A stretch of DNA of 10,260 nucleotides, taken from JAZKFR01 sp040386295 (GTDB lineage: Bacteria > Pseudomonadota > Gammaproteobacteria > Burkholderiales > Rhodocyclaceae). A program made the translations under genes and the position numbers. The stretch is from the NCBI GenBank assembly GCA_040386295.1, contig JAZKFR010000089.1, positions 1 to 10,260 of the forward strand, in the 5' to 3' direction. This document shows, piece after piece, positions 1 to 7,001 of the stretch. Under the pieces are notes generated by a model that saw only the letters and a program-made list of their open reading frames with translations, had not been told where the DNA came from and searched no databases. Each line of letters begins with the position of its first letter. Position 1 is the stretch's first letter.

Positions 1-1
1 A

Positions 2-157
2 GTCAACCCGGCCTATGACGAACAGGCGCTTTCCGTCCTGATCGCCGAGGCCAACGTCCTCGAGGTCTCGCTCGGCGAGCTGGCGGCTGGTCCGTACGTG
101 CTGGTCGGCAACGTCCCCTACTACATCACGACTCCCATCCTCTTCCACGCGCTCCTC
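2..157 (+). CDS. rsmA: Partial rRNA adenine dimethyltransferase (KsgA/RsmA), foreign fragment
   Basis: This is an internal piece of the 16S rRNA adenine N6-dimethyltransferase that modifies the two adjacent adenines near the 3' end of 16S rRNA. The frame starting at base 2 is open from the window edge and contains GNVPYYITTPILFHAL. This includes the N-(L/I/V)-P-Y catalytic motif IV of the family and the usual segment after it. Start and C-terminus are both missing. After FHAL the similarity ends and the frame hits a stop at 173-175, inside sequence that reads as another gene on the opposite strand. The piece is clearly more GC-rich than the rest of the window, so I infer it comes from another genome or locus joined during assembly. 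The exact end is uncertain by about 15 bases. Confidence 0.8.
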
Positions 158-2335
158 TGCGTGGGTCAGCCATGATTCCTCGCGCTCCTGCCAAATAGCC
201 GATGCAAAATTCTCCCCGCTGCCAAGATTTAAAATCTCACGGATTCGACTTACCTCACGTTTGGTGCTCGCCATGCTGCGCAAGCGAATGTCGAGCATGT
301 CGTTTTGCGCCAGCAGATTTTTAATTAACGCTTCACGTCTCTGAGTCAATTCCGCACGGCATTGGGTTAATGCTTCTGCGGCAAGGACTACCGCGCTTTC
401 TGCCGACGCCAGTTCGGCCTCAAAGATTTTAAGTTGCGCTAATTGCTTGTTGAGCCGTTCTTCAGCCGCAACCGCAATTGCGGCATCTTGAGCGCTGTTG
501 ATCCCCTCATTTTTTAAGCGTGCAGCCTCGTTTTGGTACGCCTGAATAGGCGCTTGATTCTCTTGCTGCCAAGGGCTCAGCGCGCGTGCCGCGTGCGTCG
601 CGTCCAGTTGTGCCTGCATTGCGGTGGCCGTAGCAACAATGCTTTCGTATTGCTTCAGTAATTGCTGCTTTAACCAAAGAGCCTGCGCATGAGCCTCTAT
701 TTCAGCCTGTGTTTCTGCCTGAAATTGCGTGAGCTCGGTGCTGGCCAGCCCAGCGGCCTGCTCAATGCCTTCACGCAGTGCTGCCATGTCGTTGGTCAAT
801 AAAGCATAAAAATCATCCAGCGCCCGTTGCTGCTGCGTGGCGCGCTGATAGGCTTTAAGCAAGAGACCAAAATTGGCATTCGCAAAGACTCGCGCCTTAC
901 GGCTGGTTTCCCTGTACTCCAACTCCAGTGCTGGTTTTTTCGCTAACTCTTTTTTTAGCGTGCGTACACGCAGACGCGCAGCACGTAATTCAGATTTCCG
1001 CTGATCAAACTGCTCTTGCCAGTTTTTTTTCTGTTCTTGGATCGAGTTGTCAATGTGTTCCAGCAAAGCCTGAGGATTCTGCGCCAGCGCCAAAATTTGC
1101 TTTTGACTGAATATCTTGACGGGAAACGCGCTGCGCACATCTTCTTCATTCATGCCCGTGTCTTTCCACGCGTTTTCATGCTCATCAAAGCGCATCATCT
1201 GCGGGGCGAAGCGATCATCGCGCTTGCTCCAGACAAATTTAAAACGCTGCCTTAATTCTGCTCGCCCCTTCACCACCTCAACGCTGATTTCGGTATCTGG
1301 CAGCATCATGCCGGGTTTGTCGCGGCCAACATATTCCTGTCGGAATTTTGCAAAGGTGTTGCGGATTTCTGAATCGGCTCCCAGATTTTCTAATTCATTC
1401 TCTCTTGCCAGCCCTAGCCGTAAGCATTCCAGAATGGTCGATTTACCACTGCCTCGCCCACCGATGATGGCGTTATAGGCTGGGTTAAAACGCAAGGTCA
1501 ATGCGCTGCCGTGATTACGCCGCAGGTGCATGTTTTTCAGTGTGATCGATTCAATCCATTGTTCCGGGCACTGCTGTGGATTTGATGGGTGTTGATCGCC
1601 ACGGCGAATGGCCGATTCGGGGTCGAGTAATGCCAGGCGCAGACCGTCAAAAGACGGGGTGGATATTTTTACCCAGGTAAATCCGCGACCAATTCTTTTC
1701 GGTTGATGGCTGTCGGAACCCAATACCCAGGGGCGTTTTTCTTTTTCTAATAGGCTGGCTCTGTCTTTTAAGCAAGCAGCTTCTGGGTCGATGACTTCCA
1801 GCGCATCAAGCTTACTAAGCACGGCCTCCAAGGTGTGGTGATCCGTTATGGCTGTTAATAAGCCTTTCTCCTGATCAATATGCGCGGCACAAGCGAGGCC
1901 GCCAACAGCATGAATGGCGTCAATCACCTGCTCCACGCTTAAGGCCGTAACACCATTGCTGTCACCCGGTGTGTCTGTGTATTTGACCGCGCCGCGCAGT
2001 GCGTCCATGTCGGCACTCGACTTGTCCGTGCGGAGAATAGCGATGAGGTGAACGCCTCCGTTGCACGACACCTCCATACCAGGAAATAGCGTGAAGCCCT
2101 GCCAAACCTCAGGTGCTTGTTGTTTAAATTGCGCCAAAGCCGTTTTGAGTTGGTCAATCCAGGCGCCGGTGTTGTGATCTGTCACCACAACGCATTGCAC
2201 GCCTGAGTTTTTATAGTCCCTTAACCATTGCTCGGGACTAATGTTTTGGTCACCGCGATAATCCATCGAAGCGGGTGTGTGGGTATGAAAGTCAAACTTC
2301 CACCAGCACGAACCAGGGTGGTGCTGATCACTCAT
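158..2335 (-). CDS. TrlF-family PHP-domain/SMC-like AAA ATPase, C-terminally truncated
   Basis: The start is ATG at 2335. It overlaps the methyltransferase stop by 4 bases (ATGA) and is preceded at good spacing by a strong GAGGAGG ribosome binding site inside the methyltransferase gene. About 726 residues are visible. The N-terminus is a PHP phosphoesterase domain: DFHTHTPAS (residues 15-23), VVTDHNT (50-56), PGMEVS (85-90), a later AAHID and LGSDSH near residue 207, which supply the usual metal ligands. A P-loop GGRGSGKS follows at residues 292-299, then a long Gln/Glu/Ala-rich, probably coiled-coil region from about 420 to the end, as in SMC/RecN-like ATPases. Walker B and the ABC-type signature would lie in the missing C-terminal part. 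The frame stays open to base 2, but sequence below about 158 is antisense to the ksgA piece and not part of this protein. Known family members accompany methyltransferase/helicase defence loci; nucleic-acid cleavage by the PHP domain is inferred. Confidence 0.85.
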
Positions 2336-4020
2336 AAATCTACCTCCTCAAAGAGTTCGCCCTGTCCGGGCGGCACGCGTTTGTTTTTTGATTGTTTGAT
2401 GGGATTGACGACCAGCGGCTTGGCTTGCTCCGCCTGCGCCATCGGCAGATGCGCGACGTTCAGACTGTAGTCGTCATGCCCCCACTCGCAGCGCGCCAAC
2501 ACCATCTTGGGGATTTTCTTCAGCGTGAGATTAGGCCAGCGCTCGGCGGCCTTGGCAGCGGTCACGCCGTGGAAGGCAGCGCAGCAGAGCAACAGGCTTT
2601 GCGCGCTGCCCACTTCATCCGACAAGGCCTGTAATTGCTCGGCGGAAAGGTTCTGCGTCGTGACATAAATAAAGTCGCGCTCGCTCGAATGGCCGTGCTG
2701 CCACCAACAGTTTTCCGATGGCGCATAGGCAAAGCCTTCGAGCTTGCACAGCGCTTCAGAGAGTTGTGCCGCGTTGTAGGCGGGATTGATAACGGCATTG
2801 CCCCAGCGATCGTTGACGATCAGGCTGGGTGCCAGGCGGTAGTAGCGGAAACCGCCTCCGCCTTGCCAATTGACGGCTTGCGAAACGCCGCCTTGGTCTT
2901 CGCCGTCGATGACTTTTTTGAGACGCGGAATGATGTGCGTGTGGCAGTGCTCACCAAGCTCAACCATGATCCAGCGACGCCCCATTTTGTGGGCAACTGC
3001 GCCGGTGGTGCCTGAGCCTGCGAAGGAGTCTAGGACGAGGTCGCCGGGGTTGGTGGCTAGTCGACAAATTTTTTGTATCAATCTTTCAGGTTTTGGCGTG
3101 TCGAAGACGCTTATTTCGTTAAATGCTTTAATTTCTTTTTTTGCATCTTGGTTGTCACCAACCTCATCTCTGAGCCAAATCGTCTTGCTAACTAAACCAG
3201 TTTGAACTTCGCTAAGAAAACGTTTAATCCGAGGTACTCCATTGCCTTTTGAGCCGAACCATATCCGGTTGTCTGCGATCAGTTCGCTCAGTTTGGTTTG
3301 TGAAAAAGCCCAGCATCGGCCACTTGGTGGGTTTACAACACGCCCCGATGGGGTTGTTACAGGGTAATCCGTAGCCGCAGAGTATGTTTTGACCGACATA
3401 TTGTCTGACATCCATACACCTCGTGGATCATCATCGGGGTTTTTGTAAAGACTATCCATGCCCTCGGTTCTCGGCAAAAGATTGGGTCGCCAGTTAGTTT
3501 TGTTTTTCGCAAAAATCAACAAGTGATCGTGAGAGTCCGATAGCCATTTGGCATCATTTTGTGGCGCATATTTCTTCTGCCAAACCACGTTCGCTACAAA
3601 GTTCACTCGCCCAAACACCTCATCACACAACACCTTCAAGTAATGCGCTTCGTTGTCATCAATCGTGATCCACAACGAGCTATCGTCAGAAAGCAAGCGG
3701 CGAATAATCTCTAGCCGGTCGCGCATTAGCCCCAACCAAATCGAATGCTCAAGCCCATCGTCGTAATGCGTAAACGCACTGCCCGTGTTGTACGGTGGGT
3801 CAATAAAAACGCATTTCACCTTGCCGGTGAACTCCTGCTCCAGCGCCTTTAAAGCCAACAGGTTGTCGCCGAAGATCAGCCGATTATCGAATATGTCGTT
3901 TTCCGAAACACGCTGTTTCGTGTGATATGACTTGCTTGGCTCTTCGAGCAAAATGCGTGCTTCCAGCTTCGGCCGTTTTTCCTTGCCGATCCAGGTGAGT
4001 TCGAGTTTTTGCTGGCTCAT
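2332..4020 (-). CDS. Site-specific DNA adenine methyltransferase, type III Mod-like (beta class)
   Basis: The product is a 562-residue DNA methyltransferase, expected to transfer a methyl group from S-adenosylmethionine to adenine N6 in a specific site. The catalytic motif IV IDPPYNTG (residues 73-80) comes before the AdoMet-binding motif FAGSGTTG (333-340), the order of the beta class found in type III Mod subunits. The region between them (about 140-310), with WQKKYAPQND and SVFDTPKPERL, is typical of these enzymes. The C-terminal 160 or so residues are probably for target recognition or partner binding. I chose ATG 4020, giving MSQQKLELTWIGKEKRPKLE, a family-like N-terminus; the frame is open upstream to 4194 but there it is only antisense-like Arg/Thr-rich sequence. 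The start overlaps the DUF1016 stop by ATGA and the stop overlaps the trlF start by ATGA. No Res subunit is in the window. It likely protects self DNA in this system. Confidence 0.93.
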   Translation of the reverse strand: MSQQKLELTWIGKEKRPKLEARILLEEPSKSYHTKQRVSENDIFDNRLIFGDNLLALKALEQEFTGKVKCVFIDPPYNTGSAFTHYDDGLEHSIWLGLMRDRLEIIRRLLSDDSSLWITIDDNEAHYLKVLCDEVFGRVNFVANVVWQKKYAPQNDAKWLSDSHDHLLIFAKNKTNWRPNLLPRTEGMDSLYKNPDDDPRGVWMSDNMSVKTYSAATDYPVTTPSGRVVNPPSGRCWAFSQTKLSELIADNRIWFGSKGNGVPRIKRFLSEVQTGLVSKTIWLRDEVGDNQDAKKEIKAFNEISVFDTPKPERLIQKICRLATNPGDLVLDSFAGSGTTGAVAHKMGRRWIMVELGEHCHTHIIPRLKKVIDGEDQGGVSQAVNWQGGGGFRYYRLAPSLIVNDRWGNAVINPAYNAAQLSEALCKLEGFAYAPSENCWWQHGHSSERDFIYVTTQNLSAEQLQALSDEVGSAQSLLLCCAAFHGVTAAKAAERWPNLTLKKIPKMVLARCEWGHDDYSLNVAHLPMAQAEQAKPLVVNPIKQSKNKRVPPGQGELFEEVDL

Positions 4021-5069
4021 TCTTGTGCTTCCTGTCGCTGTGCCAGCCGTTGCATGGCTTGTTGGCGTTCGCGTTCGAGTTCGAGTTTGAGTTCTGCTTC
4101 GCTGGGCAGATAAGGCAGGTATTTCGCGGCAAACAGTTGTTGCTGTTCGGCCAGTACGGAATAGCGGACCACGGCTTCGCTTTTTTCGCTGCACAAGACC
4201 AAGCCGATGGTGGGGTTGTCGTCTACGCCTTTGATCTGTTCGTCATAAAGGCGCACATAGGTGTCCATTTGTCCCATGTCTTGATGGGTGAGCTTGCCAA
4301 GCTTCAGATCAACCAGCAAAAAGCACTTGAGTTTAAAGTTGTAGAACACGAGGTCAAGATAGAAGTCCTCATCTGAAAAACTCACCCGCTGCTGGCGAGC
4401 AACAAAGGCAAAGCCTCGCCCCAGTTCCAGCAAGAAATTTTGCAGGTTGTTCATGATGGCTTGTTCCAGATCGCCTTCTGAATAGCGATTGGCCAAGTTC
4501 AGGAAATCGAGCACATACGGATCGCGCAAGAAATCTTTCGCTGTCTCAGCCAAGGGGGCGGTTTTCTCCCTTGCCTCGCTTTCGACGAGCGTTTTTTCTT
4601 TGCTGGCAAGTAATCGCTCGTAATAGAGCACGCTGATTTGCCTGTCCAGCGCCCGCACACTCCAGTTATGACGGGCGGCTTCAGTCGCATACCACTGACG
4701 GGCGACAGGGTTTTCTACCCGAGCCAATGTGTTGTAGTGCGACCAGCTTAATTCGATAGACAGCGTCTCTCGAATTGGAAAGGCTTGATAAAACCGCCGC
4801 ATATTGCGCAAATTGCTGACATCAAAGCCTTTGCCAAATGCGGCTGTGAGATAGCTCGATAACTCAGTCAACTGCCGCATGCCGTAAGCGGCACGGGCTT
4901 GCCCCTGCTGTTCGTGCTCGACGATCAAGCGTCCAATTTCCCAGTAGCTGGCCACCATCGCCTGATTGACGCTTTGCCGCACATGGCGACGCGCTTGCCG
5001 AATGACTTCGGCAATCTGACCTGCCAGTGTGGCTAGGGTATCGATTGGTGTGACTGGTTCGTGCTTCAT
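4017..5069 (-). CDS. DUF1016/YhcG-like PDDEXK nuclease family protein
   Basis: The protein has 350 residues. The N-terminal DUF1016 domain (about 15-190) carries the family pattern SYWEIGRLIVEHEQQG (41-56), LTELSSYL, FDVSNLRNMRRFYQAFP (82-98), LSWSHYNTL and LDRQISVLYYERLLAS. The C-terminal nuclease-like domain (about 195-320) has FYLDLVFYN with Asp239 and VDLKLG with Asp254-x-Lys256, followed by GQMDTYV. The usual Glu of E-x-K is Asp here, which many PD-(D/E)XK enzymes tolerate, so activity is plausible but unproven. The C-terminal tail (327-350) is charged and Gln/Glu-rich. I chose ATG 5069, which overlaps the stop of the upstream helicase-tail remnant by ATGA with GGGAG upstream; the longer reading from GTG 5276 crosses the scar and has no family similarity where a second N-terminus would be needed. 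The stop overlaps the methyltransferase start. Proteins of this family often accompany restriction-modification loci; the precise role is unknown. Confidence 0.9.
   Translation of the reverse strand: MKHEPVTPIDTLATLAGQIAEVIRQARRHVRQSVNQAMVASYWEIGRLIVEHEQQGQARAAYGMRQLTELSSYLTAAFGKGFDVSNLRNMRRFYQAFPIRETLSIELSWSHYNTLARVENPVARQWYATEAARHNWSVRALDRQISVLYYERLLASKEKTLVESEAREKTAPLAETAKDFLRDPYVLDFLNLANRYSEGDLEQAIMNNLQNFLLELGRGFAFVARQQRVSFSDEDFYLDLVFYNFKLKCFLLVDLKLGKLTHQDMGQMDTYVRLYDEQIKGVDDNPTIGLVLCSEKSEAVVRYSVLAEQQQLFAAKYLPYLPSEAELKLELERERQQAMQRLAQRQEAQE
4061..4096. repeat. Degenerate 6-base tandem repeat in the DUF1016 3' end
   Basis: Six consecutive hexamers of the form GTTNNN (gttggc, gttcgc, gttcga, gttcga, gtttga, gttctg) occur here. 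On the minus strand they encode the ELKLELERERQQ stretch near the protein's C-terminus. Because the unit is a multiple of three, gain or loss of copies would change tail length without breaking the frame. Confidence 0.6.
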
Positions 5070-5280
5070 CTCAACTCCCGTTCGATGGTGAACAGCGTGT
5101 GTTCGACAACCTGCTGCTGCAGCTGCACTTCCAGTTGCGTGGCACGACAGGTAAAGCGCTGAGCTTTTGCTGCGCTTCGGCGACCACGCTATCGCGGTCG
5201 GCGTTGGCAGAAGACGCTCGTAGTAGAACGTACCGATTTGTTGGCTCAGGGTGCGTGAGTTCAAGTTTCTGCTCACTCAT
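5066..5280 (-). pseudogene. Composite scar: methyltransferase head, DUF1016 fragment, helicase tail
   Basis: Three gene fragments lie end to end. (1) ATG 5280, overlapping the darG stop by ATGA, opens MSEQKLELT (to about 5254), nearly the same as the intact methyltransferase start MSQQKLELT. (2) From about 5250 the next frame reads LSQQIGTFYYERLL, matching LDRQISVLYYERLL (residues 141-154) of the neighbouring DUF1016 protein. It continues after a one-base frameshift near 5205 as ANADRDSVVAEAQQKLSAL against ASKEKTLVESEAREKTAPL. (3) In the third frame, 5140-5066 reads QQQVVEHTLFTIERELR-stop, matching the helicase C-terminus QQQVNEQTLFTVEWELR-stop (19 of 24 residues identical over the longer overlap). 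This stop overlaps the intact DUF1016 start by ATGA. At nucleotide level the helicase piece differs from the resident gene at about 19 of 75 positions, many of them synonymous, so it is not a recent copy. None of these pieces should yield a functional protein. Confidence 0.85.
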
Positions 5281-6347
5281 GCTGTGCTTGCATCCAAGTT
5301 TTTGTCTAAGTCATTGAGCCAACCCTGCGACCTTAATCGCTCTGCCGCAATCGTGAGTTGGCGGGGTGTGAACTGCCGCTTACGTTTGTTCCAGCCATGA
5401 ACCTGACGTTCTAACGCATCTGCCTGATCAGCTCCTTCGTGCTTCATCACCCAATGCACGGTGGCCAGTAATTCAAGGCCGTCAGGCGATTCAAAACCTT
5501 CGACCAGTTGTGTCACGCGCTCGAAGCGAGCGCGGCTGAGGTCGTGCTGCTGCAGATAGGCCTTCGCTTCTTGTACCGCGCCGGGAACCAAGTTCAAGGC
5601 TTTGCCGGGGGTGTCGCCACCGTCCCCATAGCCCGCGATCAGATGACCTTCGATAGCCTGCAACACATGGCGCAGGTTTTCAGCATAGGGGCCGTAGTGG
5701 TGCTTGACGTAGTTGAGCCGCAGCGGCTCGCCCGCTTCCTGCATGAAGTACAGCAGCTTGTGCACTTCCAGCAAGCTGATGGAAGGGTCAAGCAAACCGC
5801 TGAGATAGCGTTGCATCAGTTCGACTAAAGCCGCGCGACCTGCCGTCATTTTTGGCACGTCGCGCGCGTGCACCATGCGCTCGCTGGTCGGCGCGCCTTG
5901 GGGTTCAAACACTAAAATCTGCACGTCGGGAAGTTCTGCCAGTGCCTGCTCAATGCGCGGACGCACGTCGTGCCAATCGAGTCCGCCCAAACCGCTGCCC
6001 AGCGGGGGGATGGCGATGGAGCGAATGCCTTTGGCGTGGATAACCTTGATGAGATCAATCAGACCCGCGTCGATGTCTTCGATACGACTCTTGCCACGCC
6101 AGTGGCGCTTGGTTGGGAAGTTGATGATGAAGCGCGGCAGAGTGAGTTGCCCCGTGTCAAAAACGAACATGCGGCCAGGTTGCACAGCCGCGCTCTTGCA
6201 GGCGGCTTCGTAAGCTTTGAAGTTGTCGGGGTACATGTGCTTGAACTGCAGGGCGATGCCGCGCCCCATCACGCCAACGCAATTAACGGTGTTGACGAGT
6301 GCTTCAGCTTCACATTTGAGGATGTCACCCGAGGTGTATTCGATCAT
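5277..6347 (-). CDS. darG: DarG, macrodomain DNA ADP-ribosyl glycohydrolase antitoxin
   Basis: This is the 356-residue antitoxin partner of DarT. The N-terminal macrodomain (about 1-155) removes ADP-ribose from thymidine in DNA. It shows TSGDILKCEAEALVNTVNC, the GVMGRGIALQFK loop, FPTKRHWRGKS with Lys80 at the position of the catalytic lysine described for Thermus DarG, and PPLGSGLGGLDW (114-125), the phosphate-binding loop. The C-terminal domain (about 180-350; LEVHKLLYFMQEAGEPL, HHYGPYAENLRHVL) resembles the DarG C-terminal domain, which is related to SocA/Panacea-like antitoxin folds and binds and blocks the toxin. The start is ATG 6347 with GGAG about 8 bases upstream, 18 bases after the darT stop. 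Its stop overlaps the ATG of the scar remnant. Toxin-then-antitoxin order is as usual for darTG. Confidence 0.95.
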   Translation of the reverse strand: MIEYTSGDILKCEAEALVNTVNCVGVMGRGIALQFKHMYPDNFKAYEAACKSAAVQPGRMFVFDTGQLTLPRFIINFPTKRHWRGKSRIEDIDAGLIDLIKVIHAKGIRSIAIPPLGSGLGGLDWHDVRPRIEQALAELPDVQILVFEPQGAPTSERMVHARDVPKMTAGRAALVELMQRYLSGLLDPSISLLEVHKLLYFMQEAGEPLRLNYVKHHYGPYAENLRHVLQAIEGHLIAGYGDGGDTPGKALNLVPGAVQEAKAYLQQHDLSRARFERVTQLVEGFESPDGLELLATVHWVMKHEGADQADALERQVHGWNKRKRQFTPRQLTIAAERLRSQGWLNDLDKNLDASTA

Positions 6348-6365
6348 GGCGTTACTCCGCTTGTT

Positions 6366-7001
6366 TCAGTAATACCAGTCTTGGCAGATTTCAACGGCGG
6401 GTCGGTGTCCGTTGGCTGGCAGTGCGTTGACTACTTGGCCGTAAACGGTGCGCGAGTGAACGCCAATGCGTTCGATCAGGTGCCAAGGAAAACGTTGCTC
6501 CAGTAAGAATTCAGCTTGCTTGCCCTCTTTGTGCTTTTGCCAGTCATGGGCTTGTACGGCAGGCCAGTTGATTTTGTCCAGCTGCGCGAGATCGTTGTGA
6601 TCCTCGAAGAAATACGAGCCTGCATTTGAAAGGGTGAAAACCCAGCGTAAAGCGTGCGTCTTAGCCCAGGCAATAACGGCGTACAGATCAGCCTCGAAGT
6701 GCACAATCGAACTCTGCCCGCCTTGGTAGGCCAGCTCTGAGTTGCGGCCATGAATCAGGTACAACATGACAGAGCGCGGGCAAAAATAAAACGGTGTGCA
6801 GTTGCCAACGAGTAGCTCAGGGTAACTTCTTAGGCGCAGCTCGTTCAAACGGCGCTGCTTAATTTTGTTGATGCCGATGGTCGTGCCCACCGGTGCGCGC
6901 CGGACAATCTCTGCATCGCACCACAAAAAGCCGTCGCGCACGATTGAAGGCAAACGGTCTGCGTGTGCAATGTGGTAAATCTTGATCGGTGCAGGAATCA
7001 T
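6366..7001 (-). CDS. darT: DarT, DNA ADP-ribosyltransferase toxin
   Basis: This 211-residue protein is of the DarT (DUF4433) family, which uses NAD+ to ADP-ribosylate thymidine in single-stranded DNA and blocks replication; homologues act in anti-phage defence. Visible family features are IYHIAHADRLPSIVRDGFLW at the N-terminus (NAD+-binding His), the KQRR element at 48-51 whose Arg matches the described active-site Arg, TPFYFCPRSVMLYLI (69-83), and KQAEFLLE with Glu164 at the catalytic glutamate position. All key residues look intact. I chose ATG 7001, which overlaps the helicase stop by ATGA and gives MIPAPIKIYH; the GTG at 7013 adds only four residues inside the helicase gene. The gene sits inside a restriction-modification-like operon, so its expression is probably tied to the helicase transcript and coupled to translation of the helicase end. 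Confidence 0.95.
   Translation of the reverse strand: MIPAPIKIYHIAHADRLPSIVRDGFLWCDAEIVRRAPVGTTIGINKIKQRRLNELRLRSYPELLVGNCTPFYFCPRSVMLYLIHGRNSELAYQGGQSSIVHFEADLYAVIAWAKTHALRWVFTLSNAGSYFFEDHNDLAQLDKINWPAVQAHDWQKHKEGKQAEFLLEQRFPWHLIERIGVHSRTVYGQVVNALPANGHRPAVEICQDWYY

Noticed and set aside
928..1478. Plus-strand open frames across the trlF region, and similar plus-strand frames elsewhere.
   Set aside because: They are antisense to well-supported minus-strand genes, lack recognisable domains and have no ribosome binding context worth noting.
4021..4194. Upstream extension of the methyltransferase frame to a start at 4194.
   Set aside because: The extra 58 residues are Arg/Thr/Ser-rich, arise opposite the low-complexity DUF1016 tail, and the family-like N-terminus begins at 4020 with a normal ATGA overlap.
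5070..5276. Longer DUF1016 protein starting with GTG at 5276.
   Set aside because: The added 69 residues cross the scar; only a short part resembles an internal DUF1016 segment, and it is out of place at the N-terminus. ATG 5069 fits the family length.
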